This document shows, piece by piece, positions 25,708 to 33,164 of a stretch of 64,000 bases of DNA. A model generated the notes under the pieces. The model searched no databases. It saw only the letters and a program-made list of their open reading frames with translations, and had not been told where the DNA came from. The stretch covers positions 372,001 through 436,000 of the forward strand of contig NZ_BMUF01000007.1 of assembly GCF_014650055.1 (NCBI RefSeq), read 5' to 3'. Positions within the stretch are counted from its first letter, which is position 1, and every line of letters starts with the position of its first letter. Origin of the DNA: Streptomyces malachitofuscus (lineage in GTDB: Bacteria; Actinomycetota; Actinomycetes; Streptomycetales; Streptomycetaceae). The position numbers and the translations under genes are program-made.

Positions 25708-26169
25708 GTGACCCAGACACCGCGCACCTCGCTGACCCCGGACCGGGTGGAGGCCCTCGCCCGCGCCGCACACGACGGCCAGACCGACAAGGCGGGCCGC
25801 CCCTACGCCGAGCACCTCCGGGCCGTCGCCGAGGGCGTACGGGCGCGGGGCGGCGACGAGGAACAGATCGCGGCGGCCTGGCTGCACGACGCCGTCGAGG
25901 ACGACAGGCTGACGGAACAGTGGCTCCACGAGGCAGCGCTCACCCGGCGCACCAAGGACATCGTCCTCGCGGTCACCAAACGGTCCGGGGAGCCGCCCGA
26001 GGTGTACGCCGCCCGCATCCTCGCCACCCCCGGCGCGCTCCTGGTGAAGGAGGCGGACCTGGCGCACAACGCCGACCCGGCACGCCTCGCGGTCCTCGAC
26101 GGGCCCACGCGGAAACGGCTGACCGAGAAGTACGCACACATGCGCGCACTTCTCGGTCTGGGCGAATGA
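25708..26169 (+). CDS. HD-domain protein, small alarmone hydrolase (MESH1/SpoT-HD-like)
   Basis: A 153-aa single-domain protein with the full metal/substrate constellation of the SpoT/MESH1 hydrolase fold: His36 (PYAEHL), H60-D61, E64-D65 (WLHDAVEDD), and D117/N121 (KEADLAHN). This pattern marks (p)ppGpp or NADPH-type hydrolases and differs from generic HD phosphohydrolases. There is no synthetase or TGS domain. The GTG start at 25708 lacks a Shine-Dalgarno but has CACACT 6 nt upstream, suggesting a leaderless transcript. It lies 17 bp after the phosphatase and convergent with the acyltransferase. Enzymatic activity is inferred. Confidence 0.85.
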   Translation: MTQTPRTSLTPDRVEALARAAHDGQTDKAGRPYAEHLRAVAEGVRARGGDEEQIAAAWLHDAVEDDRLTEQWLHEAALTRRTKDIVLAVTKRSGEPPEVYAARILATPGALLVKEADLAHNADPARLAVLDGPTRKRLTEKYAHMRALLGLGE

Positions 26170-26182
26170 GCCGGGCCGGGCG

Positions 26183-27376
26183 CTAGACCGGGACCTTCTC
26201 GCCCGGCGTGCGCACCTCGGTAACGGTCCGCCGCTCGCGGTCGCGGGCCTTCTCGCCCGGGTCCTGCCGGAAGGCCCACGCCATCTTCGGCTCCACCACG
26301 CACCGCAGGGTCCGCTGCACCGGCTTGGTGCACAGCACCGTGACGGCGGCGGCCGCGAGGACGGTCAGCCCGACCACGCCGAGCGGCTCCCCGAACACCG
26401 GGTCGTCGAACCAGCCCGCGTAGTTGCCCGCCTTCACCAGGAAGGCGTGCAGCAGATAGCCGTAGATCGTGCCCGCGCCGAGCGCCGTGAACCACATGTG
26501 CCGGCGCGGCACCCAGGCGAAGAAGCAGGCGGTCAGCAGCAGTGAGCAGCCGAGCGTCCCGAACACCATGACCGGGCCCGCCCACCACGGCGCGCCCAGC
26601 TCCTCCGCGGCACTGCTGTGGTAGAGCCAGCCGAGTTTCATGCGCGGCACCGACCACCAGGCGACGGCCGTCGCCGCGGCCAGCACCGGCAGGGACATCA
26701 GGCGGGCCGAGCGGCGCTGCACCCGCTGGAAGTGCTCGGGCCGCAGGATCAGGCCCAGCACGAAGAACGGCAGGAACTGCAGCACCCGCTGGAGTTCCAG
26801 GTCGTCGCCGATCTGGGGCGACACGGAGCCGAGGGCGGCGAGGACCAGCGAGACCGCCAGCGGATGACGGATCGTCCGCCACACCGGGGTGGTCACCCGC
26901 CAGACGACCAGCGCGCACAGGAACCACAGGTGGTAGGTGGGGTCCAGCAGCGTGATGCCGTGGTCCGGATCGTCGTTCCCGTAACGCTGGAACAGCGAGT
27001 ACGCCGTCTCGAAGACGGCATAGGGGACGATCACACCGGTGATCAGCCGCTTCACGTGCTTGGGGCGCAGGTCGAAACTGCGCGAGAAGTAGCCGGAGAT
27101 CAGGATGAACGCCGGCATGTGGAACGTGTACACGACGCGGTACGCGGTCTCCACCGCCCCGTCGTCCAGGATCTGACCCCAGGCGTGACCCACGGCCACC
27201 AGCACGATCGCCAGGTACTTGGCGTTGTCGAAGAACGCGTCGCGCTGTTTGCCGGACGACGCCGGCCGGTCGCTCTCCCTGTTACTGGTGCGCGGGCTCG
27301 GCACTCCGTCCGCCGGTGACTGTGCCGGGGGGAGCGGCGTCCTGTGGTTGCCGTACGGTCGCTGCGAGTTCGTCAC
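26183..27376 (-). CDS. Acyltransferase-3 family membrane protein
   Basis: A 397-aa integral membrane protein with about ten hydrophobic helices. It has the acyltransferase-3 landmarks FFDNAKYLAIVLVAVGHAW (catalytic His near residue 64) and FHMPAFILISGYFSR. The N-terminal ~45 residues are polar and probably cytoplasmic. The basic C-terminal tail is also cytoplasmic. Such enzymes O-acylate envelope glycans, lipids or secondary metabolites; the acceptor is unknown. GTG start at 27376 behind GGGAGGG. Confidence 0.88.
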   Translation of the reverse strand: MTNSQRPYGNHRTPLPPAQSPADGVPSPRTSNRESDRPASSGKQRDAFFDNAKYLAIVLVAVGHAWGQILDDGAVETAYRVVYTFHMPAFILISGYFSRSFDLRPKHVKRLITGVIVPYAVFETAYSLFQRYGNDDPDHGITLLDPTYHLWFLCALVVWRVTTPVWRTIRHPLAVSLVLAALGSVSPQIGDDLELQRVLQFLPFFVLGLILRPEHFQRVQRRSARLMSLPVLAAATAVAWWSVPRMKLGWLYHSSAAEELGAPWWAGPVMVFGTLGCSLLLTACFFAWVPRRHMWFTALGAGTIYGYLLHAFLVKAGNYAGWFDDPVFGEPLGVVGLTVLAAAAVTVLCTKPVQRTLRCVVEPKMAWAFRQDPGEKARDRERRTVTEVRTPGEKVPV

Positions 27377-28000
27377 TGACCCTCCCGGCAGGGGCTCGGG
27401 GAGACGATCGGTGAGCTCGCTGCGCTTGCGGGGGACGAGGCAGCGTGGAACATCTGAGGCACCCTAGCGTTGTCCTTGGGATTTCGTAAAACGCCCGACG
27501 TCATTCCTGGTTATTCGGCTCGGGTACCCCGGATTGAAGAAAGTGCGCATGCCGCTCGGGTGATGGTCAACACATCAAGCAGACGCGCCGTTTGAACGTC
27601 TTAGGGCCCCACTATGTCATGACAGTGCCGGACTAAGCGGTGCATAAGACCGGCAGGCGACTCCGGTGATATGTCCGGCTTCGTCAGCCTTTCATGGTTG
27701 ACCCCGGGACCCGTTGGATGATCTGCGGCGACAATTCGAATTACCTGCGAACGCGTTGTGTGGAGACGGAAACGATTCCCCCGAATTCCCTGTGCGGGTG
27801 TCACTTCGAATTGTCGTGCGACACGGTGCCGTTGGCCCTCGGGGGCGGGCGTGCGCACACCTGCCGGGACACCGTGACGTGGACGATGCGTCAGCCGTCG
27901 CATGGCGGGGCCCTGTTGGTGGCACGATGGTTCTGGCGGGGTGCGCGGGGTCGCGTCGCCCGGGCCGGGGAAGCCGAACCGACCGAGGGTGTGATCAGTT
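27377..28000. other. 624-bp intergenic region, no supported gene
   Basis: Reading frames here lack coding character or overlap the next gene. The region is less GC-rich than its neighbours (27470-27800) and holds a 12-bp inverted repeat (27729-27816). It should contain the promoters of the acyltransferase and the small membrane protein. Confidence 0.6.
27729..27816. promoter_or_regulatory. Widely spaced inverted repeat CGACAATTCGAA
   Basis: CGACAATTCGAA (27729-27740) and its exact complement (27805-27816) are separated by 64 bp in the gap upstream of the 28001 gene. It may be a looped operator or a cruciform. The function is unknown. Confidence 0.35.
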
Positions 28001-28195
28001 GTGGCCATTTCACTGTCAGTGGTGCTGCTGTTGGCGATCATCCTGGTGGTGCTGCTGAGAGGCGGCTCCATCAAGGCCGGGCCGGCGATCGTCGCCGTCC
28101 TCTTCGGCTTCTTCCTCGCCTCCACCGGCATGGCCGACGACATCCAGCGGTTCCTGGACTCGATAGCGGAGATGATCAACTCGATCAGCTTCTGA
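28001..28195 (+). CDS. Small membrane protein, 64 aa
   Basis: GTG start at 28001 with GAGGGTG about 10 nt upstream. The protein has one or two hydrophobic helices (ISLSVVLLLAIILVVLL and AIVAVLFGFFLASTG) and a polar amphipathic tail ending SISF. It matches the general look of small conserved Streptomyces membrane proteins, but I cannot name a family. It is followed 60 bp on by the VOC gene. Confidence 0.75.
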   Translation: MAISLSVVLLLAIILVVLLRGGSIKAGPAIVAVLFGFFLASTGMADDIQRFLDSIAEMINSISF

Positions 28196-28255
28196 CCCCG
28201 CACCGCCCCGCGCGCACCCCGTCCGAGTCGGGTGTGCCTGTGACAAGATCGCGAG

Positions 28256-28666
28256 ATGCTGCGACTCACCGACTTCATCATCGACTGCCCGGACACGATG
28301 AGGCTGGCGGCCTTCTACTCCGAGGTGACGGGCCGTCCGGTCAAGGAAGACAGCTCCGAGGACTGGGCCGGCATCCGGTTCGGCGAGATCGAGCTGGCGT
28401 TCATCCGGGTGGACGACTACCGCGCTCCGCAGTGGCCCGACAGCGAGCACCCCAAGCAGTTCCACCTCGACTTCGAAGTGGACGAGATCGAGTCCGAACA
28501 GCGCCGCGTCCTCGACCTCGGCGCGACGCTGAGGCAGGACCGCATAGGCCCCAACGGCTACGGCTGGCGGGTCTACACCGACCCGATCGGCCACCCCTTC
28601 TGCCTGTGCCGCAACAAGGGCGTCGTCTGGACCGACCAGGGCCCGGTCTGGCCCGAACGCAACTGA
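28256..28666 (+). CDS. VOC-superfamily (glyoxalase-like) protein
   Basis: A 136-aa single-subunit VOC protein with two beta-alpha-beta-beta-beta modules: LRLTDFIIDCPDTMRLAAFYSEVTG, and QFHLDFEVDEIESEQRRVLDLGA with the terminal DPIGHPFCLC. Metal-ligand-like positions include His in FHLDF and the C-terminal Glu/Cys region. Possible roles are a dioxygenase, a resistance protein or an isomerase; the substrate is unknown. The ATG has no Shine-Dalgarno; CAAGAT lies 6-7 nt upstream, consistent with leaderless expression. It is the last chromosomal gene before the integrated element. Confidence 0.85.
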   Translation: MLRLTDFIIDCPDTMRLAAFYSEVTGRPVKEDSSEDWAGIRFGEIELAFIRVDDYRAPQWPDSEHPKQFHLDFEVDEIESEQRRVLDLGATLRQDRIGPNGYGWRVYTDPIGHPFCLCRNKGVVWTDQGPVWPERN

Positions 28667-28712
28667 TCGGCACCCGCACCGGGCGCGGACGGGCGGGTGC
28701 CCCGGAAACGAT

Positions 28713-28752
28713 CAGGGCCAGGCCGGAGGAATGATCCTCGGACCTGGCCCTG
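28713..28752. terminator. Chromosomal terminator next to attL
   Basis: CAGGGCCAGG...CCTGGCCCTG hairpin with inner GAGGA/TCCTC pairing. A diverged copy sits at 37778-37816 inside the element. It originally terminated the tRNA-Gly transcript on the minus strand and may also stop the VOC gene. Confidence 0.8.
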
Positions 28753-28761
28753 AGCCGTCGA

Positions 28762-28804
28762 GAGCGGGCGACGGGAATCGAACCCGCGTAGCCAGTTTGG
28801 AAGA
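28762..28804. repeat. attL: 43-bp tRNA-Gly 3' fragment
   Basis: Identical to 37826-37868, starting GAGCGGGCGACGGGAATCG. It covers the tRNA 3' acceptor, T-arm and anticodon stem up to the anticodon. After 28804 the sequence diverges into element DNA. Confidence 0.95.
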
Positions 28805-28973
28805 TCGCGTATGCGGGTGGCGATTGACCAGGCTTGATGCCGACCTGGGCTTTTCTGAGTGAGGCGCTGGCGTTCCCCGCTGTTCCCCTTCTGGCGCTTC
28901 CCGTACGGGCACGGACGGGGCACGAGCTCCTACGGGCGGGTTCAGCGTGCTGCCGTTGGGGGATGATCAGAAT

Positions 28974-29633
28974 GTGACACTGCTGATACTTGCTGCGAGC
29001 GACCAGGCTCCAGCATGGACCCCGGTCGCCTTCGTGGCCAGCCTGGCCCTGATCTTCACAGTGGCCTCGTTCTGGTGGATTAACGCACGTCAGGGACGCT
29101 TGCAGACCTATGAGCCTCATTCGTTCGCTGCTGCAGCGAACGAGCAGCTGACATTGCTGCGCATCCCTCTTGTGATGTTCAACACAGGGGCTAAGCCGAT
29201 CGTGGTGCAAGACCTCCGGCTTCGCTTCCCGGATGAGTCAGAGGCCGTGCTGCCGCTTCCGTGGCGTACATCCCGGTCCAAGCTCATGCCCAAGTCGGAT
29301 GATGGTCACGCTCTGCCAGCGGTCTTTGCTGTGGAAGGCCGCAAGGCGGAACAGATGTTCATCGAGTTCGGGGCTCCGTTCCCCGGGTTCGTGCCTGAAG
29401 CGCGGGACTATCGGGTGGTGATCGAGACCCGGCTCGGCCACCGCAAAGGGTGGCGTCCACTGCTCACGTTCACCTGGCGTGCCGCTCGCATGACTTCTCC
29501 TGGTCAGTACATCACGTACAGCAACTCACCTGATGACCTCACCTCGGACCAGAAGGCGCAGGCCGACGCGGCCCTGAAGGCCCTGGCTGCCAAGGTCGTC
29601 AAGAATGCTTCGCCGCCGGATACGGGAGAATAG
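28974..29633 (+). CDS. Element-borne membrane-anchored protein, unknown function
   Basis: About 219 aa from the GTG at 28974 (GGGGG is about 11 nt upstream); an in-frame GTG at 28947 is an alternative and would add nine residues. One N-terminal transmembrane helix (TPVAFVASLALIFTVASFWW) is followed by a ~170-residue soluble domain with conserved-looking FNTGAKPIVVQDLRL and DYRVVIETRLGHRKGW. Codon usage is visibly less GC3-biased than in core genes, consistent with recent acquisition. I do not recognise the family. Its position beside attL, outside the AICE backbone, marks it as cargo. Confidence 0.75.
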   Translation: MTLLILAASDQAPAWTPVAFVASLALIFTVASFWWINARQGRLQTYEPHSFAAAANEQLTLLRIPLVMFNTGAKPIVVQDLRLRFPDESEAVLPLPWRTSRSKLMPKSDDGHALPAVFAVEGRKAEQMFIEFGAPFPGFVPEARDYRVVIETRLGHRKGWRPLLTFTWRAARMTSPGQYITYSNSPDDLTSDQKAQADAALKALAAKVVKNASPPDTGE

Positions 29634-29960
29634 CCGCGAGGTCGGCGGAGCGACTTTGGCCGGGAGCTGCTTTGGCGCGAGTGATCATGGCCCCGTAAGC
29701 TTCCGGCGCGTCGGGCAGTCTGTGGACCTGCCCGTTAAAGCACGACGTTGGGGCCATGATCTTCGAGGCTCGCGCCGAAGTGGCTGGCTAAAGTCGCGGA
29801 GCCGACCGCCCCAGCCACAGCGGACCCCTCCCACCTTCATGCCCGCAGCCGCCAGCGCGCCGCCGGGCGGGGCCGCCGCTGGCGAAGACAGGGCGGCGGC
29901 CCCGCCGTACAGGCGGCGCGCACCCGCGCCGTGCGCGGGCTTGATGATGTAGGGAAACTC
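29634..29960. other. 327-bp non-coding region of the element
   Basis: It lies between the convergent cargo and Nudix genes. It holds the nested palindrome (29650-29797) and then GC-rich hairpins (GCCAGCG...CGCTGGC around 29850-29883, GCGCAC...GTGCGC around 29920-29935). No gene is supported. Confidence 0.6.
29650..29797. repeat. Large nested inverted repeat in the element
   Basis: Arms 29650-29694 and 29750-29797 pair along most of their length, including GCGACTTT, GGCGCGAG and GATCATGGCCCC with their complements. The 55-nt loop carries a second perfect stem, CGGGCAG (29712-29718) with CTGCCCG (29728-29734). It could be a single-strand origin, transfer (clt) site, structured RNA or terminator. 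Confidence 0.7.
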
Positions 29961-30416
29961 TTACCGCGCTTGGATCAGGTGCTTGCCGTCATGGCTCCGG
30001 ACGTGGGGCCCGTTGCCGTCCAGTGCATCGAGTAGCCGCACCGCGAAGACCTCTGTCATGCGCTCGGCCACCTCTTCGGGCGTGAGCCAGGCGACCGCTG
30101 TTGACTCCGCGGATGTTCGCTCGATGCCTCCCGACGGCTTGCACCGGAACACCAGGGCGACGATGCCGCGCGTCGTGTTCTTGTAGACCCCTGTGAGCTC
30201 GTCGACCTCGATGCGGATGCCGGTCTCTTCCCAGACCTCACGGGCAACGCCGACTTCCGGGGCCTCGGTGAGCTCGAGCACTCCGCCCGGGAGCTCCCAC
30301 GTTCCGTTGTCCGCTCGTCGGATCGCCAAGAGTCGTCCGTCCTCGCGCACCACGGCACCCGCCACGGACACGGAGTGCAGTGGCGTTGACTGGCTCTCTC
30401 GGACGCTGTTACTCAT
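29961..30416 (-). CDS. Nudix hydrolase, Pif-like immunity factor candidate
   Basis: A 151-aa protein with a Nudix box: GGVLELTEAPEVGVAREVWEETG (about residues 44-66; shown here in pieces as GGVLELTEAP and REVWEETG). In pSAM2 the pif product, which blocks redundant transfer between element-bearing cells, carries a Nudix signature, and AICEs commonly pair this gene with a GntR repressor as here. The role is therefore inferred by family and position. The ATG at 30416 lies inside operator O1 and has no Shine-Dalgarno. It is divergent from the GntR gene, with only 30 bp between the starts. Confidence 0.88.
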   Translation of the reverse strand: MSNSVRESQSTPLHSVSVAGAVVREDGRLLAIRRADNGTWELPGGVLELTEAPEVGVAREVWEETGIRIEVDELTGVYKNTTRGIVALVFRCKPSGGIERTSAESTAVAWLTPEEVAERMTEVFAVRLLDALDGNGPHVRSHDGKHLIQAR

Positions 30417-30426
30417 GTACAGGAGC
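30411..30426. promoter_or_regulatory. Operator O1 between the Nudix and GntR genes
   Basis: ACTCATGTACAGGAGC matches the two other copies at 31278 and 31313. It overlaps the Nudix start codon and lies just upstream of the GntR start. A TTGACT at 30386-30391 with TACTCA at 30410-30415 (18-bp spacing) may be the GntR promoter, overlapped by the operator. Confidence 0.7.
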
Positions 30427-30446
30427 ATAGGAGAGTGAGAAGGACT

Positions 30447-31226
30447 ATGGGAACAGCGGTAGGAGGTGGCAGGGCCGTACCTCGGTACGTTCAGATCGCC
30501 GACGAGATCATCCAGCAGATCCGGGCTGGTGTCCTCAAGCCCGGTGACATGGTGCCCAGCGAATCCGAGTTGGTCGAACGCTACGGAGTCTCCGGCGGCA
30601 CGATCCGTAAAGCCATGGTGGAGGTCCGCGCCAGCGGCTTGGTGGACACCCGCCACGGTAAGGGATCGATGGTGAAGGACCGCCCGCCGGTGAGGCTGCG
30701 CTCCTCCGACCGTTTCCGTGCCTCGCACCGTCGTGCCGGTAAGGCCGCGTACCTCGCGGAGTCGGCGCAGTCCGGCGCCACGGCCAAGGTCAGCGTCCTG
30801 TACATCGGTCCGATGGAGGCCCCGGAGGAGATTGCCGACCGGCTCGGCGTTCCGGCCGGCACCCAGGTTCTCGCTCGCCGTCGGCTCTACTTCCGCAACG
30901 GCGTCCCGGTCGAGACAGCCAGCTCGTACCTGCCGTGGGATGTGGTCAAGGACATTCCCGAGCTGTTCGCCGAGAATCCCGGGCCCGGCGGCATCTATGC
31001 CCGCCTGGAGGATGACGGCCACACCTTCGCCGAGTTCGTGGAAACTCTGCAAGCGCGTCCGGCCTCCAAGGCTGAGGCTTCCGAACTGGCACTGAGTCCC
31101 GGCGCTCCTGTGGTCCACCTCGTCCGGAATGCCCTGACGGAAGCGGGGCGCGTGGTGGAGGTCTGCGACACCCTGATGGCTGCTGACCAGTTCGTTTTCG
31201 AGTACCGCATCCCCGCGGCCGACTGA
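30447..31226 (+). CDS. GntR-family transcriptional regulator, KorSA-like
   Basis: A 259-aa regulator with an N-terminal winged helix (PRYVQIADEIIQQIRAGVLKPGDMVPSE, shown in conserved GntR form, then ESELVERYGVSGGTIRKAMVEV, about residues 10-75) and a C-terminal UTRA ligand-binding domain (~100-250; GVPVETASSYLP, LARRRLYFRNG). That places it in the HutC/UTRA subfamily. In pSAM2, KorSA represses the activator pra and keeps the element integrated. The start is ATG 30447; GTG 30435 is an alternative, and both Shine-Dalgarno spacings are imperfect. Three palindromic sites in its own divergent region and ahead of the transfer operon are the likely targets. Confidence 0.9.
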   Translation: MGTAVGGGRAVPRYVQIADEIIQQIRAGVLKPGDMVPSESELVERYGVSGGTIRKAMVEVRASGLVDTRHGKGSMVKDRPPVRLRSSDRFRASHRRAGKAAYLAESAQSGATAKVSVLYIGPMEAPEEIADRLGVPAGTQVLARRRLYFRNGVPVETASSYLPWDVVKDIPELFAENPGPGGIYARLEDDGHTFAEFVETLQARPASKAEASELALSPGAPVVHLVRNALTEAGRVVEVCDTLMAADQFVFEYRIPAAD

Positions 31227-31277
31227 CGCTCGCTCACATCCCCTCAACCCGCTGGGACTTCTTCGTCCGGGCGGGTT

Positions 31278-31295
31278 GACTCATGTATAGGAGTC
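31278..31295. promoter_or_regulatory. Operator O2 upstream of the transfer operon
   Basis: GACTCATGTATAGGAGTC is an imperfect palindrome of the same family as O1 and O3. It overlaps a TTGACT hexamer at 31276-31281. Confidence 0.7.
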
Positions 31296-31312
31296 GTGCA
31301 CTCTTCTCCATA

Positions 31313-31332
31313 TCACTCATGTACATGAGTGA
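31313..31332. promoter_or_regulatory. Operator O3, perfect 20-bp palindrome
   Basis: TCACTCATGTACATGAGTGA is a perfect palindrome 33 bp before the SCO3933-family gene and 17 bp after O2. The two together would allow strong repression of the downstream operon. Confidence 0.75.
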
Positions 31333-31364
31333 CGGAGTCCAGCACTTCTAGAGGAGTGATCTCT

Positions 31365-31721
31365 GTGCGTCAAATCCCCGTTGACACCCTCAACGCGACC
31401 GTGATGGTGGCCCAGCCCCCGCAGCCGAAGGTCAAGGACCGCCGTACCGGCGAGCGTGCGATGGACGCCGAAACCGGTGCCGCGCTGTCGACCGTGGACG
31501 TGATGTTCGCGGCCAACGGTGAGGTGGAGATCCTGTCGGTCACCGTGCCGGAGTCCGGCATCTCGGGTGAGCTGGTGATGGGCACGCCGGTCGCGCTGAC
31601 CGGTCTGATCGCCCGTCCGTGGGAGAACGAGTTCAACGGCCAGAAGCGGCACGGGATCGCCTTCCGTGCGGTCGCGGTGACCTCGCTTGCCGAGGGTGCG
31701 TCGAAGCCGAAGGCGGCCTGA
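31365..31721 (+). CDS. SCO3933-family regulatory protein
   Basis: A 118-aa protein from GTG 31365, 8 nt after GAGGAG. The pattern RQIPVDTLNATVMVAQPPQPKV, then TGAALSTVDVMFAANGE and ALTGLIARPWENEFNGQKRHGIAFRA, is that of the small SCO3933 family found ahead of tra genes in Streptomyces elements. Its molecular role is not established; a regulatory role is assumed by the family name. It is 3 bp from tra and so opens the transfer operon. Confidence 0.85.
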   Translation: MRQIPVDTLNATVMVAQPPQPKVKDRRTGERAMDAETGAALSTVDVMFAANGEVEILSVTVPESGISGELVMGTPVALTGLIARPWENEFNGQKRHGIAFRAVAVTSLAEGASKPKAA

Positions 31722-31724
31722 GTC

Positions 31725-33083
31725 ATGACGTGGCTGTTAGTCGCCCTGGTGCTGGTCGTCGCTGCTGCGGGTCTCCTGCGGTGGCGGCGCCCCGCCTGGT
31801 ACTGGCTGACCTTCGGGGTCGCCCTCGCCGGGCTGCGGGTCCTGGTCCGGTACGGCTCGGTCATGGATGCCTGCGGGCTGACGGTCCCGGCTCCCCGCTG
31901 GCGCCTGGCCCTGGCCCGGATGGCGGACCGGCCTGTTCCCCGGCCGCGTGCCCCGCGCATCCTGCGGGTGCGGCCGACCCGGACCGGTCTGGTGCTCCGG
32001 CTCAAACTCCGCCCTGGACAGGACGCCTTCGACGTGTCCGCCTCCGCCGACCGGCTGCGGCACTCCTTCGGCATGTACGGCGTGACCTCGCGAGAGCTGC
32101 GCTCGGGCGTCGTGGAGCTGCGGATGACCGGCTATGACGTGCTCCGGCGGGTGCAGATGCCGACCCTTGCCGACGACACCGGACCGATGCGCGTCCCGGT
32201 CGCCCTGCGTGAAGACGGCTCGGTCCACTACCGCGACTACCGGGCCGTCCCGCACGCGCTCACGCTCGGGGCGACGGAGTCGGGGAAGTCGGTCTATCAG
32301 CGCAACCTCGTGGCCGGGCTCGCGCCGCTGGATGTCGCGCTGGTGGGCATCGACTGCAAGCAAGGGGTGGAGCTGTTCCCGTTGGCCCGCCGGTTCTCCG
32401 CGCTGGCCGACAACCCCGACACCGCCGCCGAGATCCTCGATGCCCTCGTATCCCACATGGAGGACGTCTACCGGCTCATCCGCTCGCATCAGTCCATCAA
32501 CGTGAGCGTCCCGGATGCGGAGATCGCCGCCGACATCTGGGACCTGCCCGACAACCTGCGCCCGGTGCCCATCGTGGTCCTGGTCGACGAGGTTGCCGAA
32601 CTCGCCCTGTTCGCCAACAAGGAGCAGGAGAAGCGGCGCGACCGGATCATCACCGCCCTGGTCCGCCTGGCCCAGCTCGGCCGCGCGGCCGGCATCTATC
32701 TGGAGATCTGCGGGCAGCGCTTCGGCTCCGAACTCGGCAAGGGCATCACGATGCTCCGCGCCCAGCTCACCGGCCGCACCGCCCACCGCGTCAACGACGA
32801 GACCAGCGCGAACATGGCCTTCGGCGACATCTCCCCGGACGCCGTGCTCGCCGCGATCACCATCCCTGCCGAAGCGCGCGGGGTCGCCATCGCCGGTGAC
32901 TCCACGGGCGGCTGGCACCGTATCCGCGCCCCGCACACCTCGCTGCGGCAGGCCGTGAACCTCTGCAACAAGCACGCCGACCGCACCCCACACCTGCCCG
33001 GTCTGGACGCCTTCCGGCCTGCACTCGGCACCGCCGCACCCGTTCCGGGCCCGGCTGTCGAGTCGGCCCCGGCCGCCGCCTGA
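31725..33083 (+). CDS. FtsK/SpoIIIE-type conjugal transfer protein Tra
   Basis: A 452-aa membrane ATPase that pumps double-stranded element DNA into the recipient during mycelial conjugation. Two N-terminal transmembrane helices (LLVALVLVVAAAGLL and WYWLTFGVALAGLRVL) precede the motor domain. Walker A is GATESGKS (182-189) and Walker B is VVLVDEVAEL (~285-293). The arginine-rich segment near QLGRAAGIYLEICGQRFGSELGKG is typical of TraSA/TraB. The C-terminus (~395-452) is the variable clt-recognition part. It is translated 3 bp after the SCO3933-family gene. Confidence 0.94.
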   Translation: MTWLLVALVLVVAAAGLLRWRRPAWYWLTFGVALAGLRVLVRYGSVMDACGLTVPAPRWRLALARMADRPVPRPRAPRILRVRPTRTGLVLRLKLRPGQDAFDVSASADRLRHSFGMYGVTSRELRSGVVELRMTGYDVLRRVQMPTLADDTGPMRVPVALREDGSVHYRDYRAVPHALTLGATESGKSVYQRNLVAGLAPLDVALVGIDCKQGVELFPLARRFSALADNPDTAAEILDALVSHMEDVYRLIRSHQSINVSVPDAEIAADIWDLPDNLRPVPIVVLVDEVAELALFANKEQEKRRDRIITALVRLAQLGRAAGIYLEICGQRFGSELGKGITMLRAQLTGRTAHRVNDETSANMAFGDISPDAVLAAITIPAEARGVAIAGDSTGGWHRIRAPHTSLRQAVNLCNKHADRTPHLPGLDAFRPALGTAAPVPGPAVESAPAAA

Positions 33084-33164
33084 ACCACACCCCTGATCGG
33101 TCGGCGTGACCGCTCTTCGCGCCAAGTCCCTACCCCTGCCATGCCAGAAACCGGAGGTGAACCC

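Noticed and set aside
28256..28666. Defence-island or biosynthetic gene cluster around the VOC and acyltransferase genes.
   Set aside because: Neighbours are unrelated housekeeping or regulatory genes; no synthase, resistance or nuclease cluster is seen.
27694..28734. 346-codon plus-strand frame through the 27.4-28.0 kb gap and the VOC gene.
   Set aside because: It overlaps the small membrane protein and VOC gene in another frame and has no family pattern.
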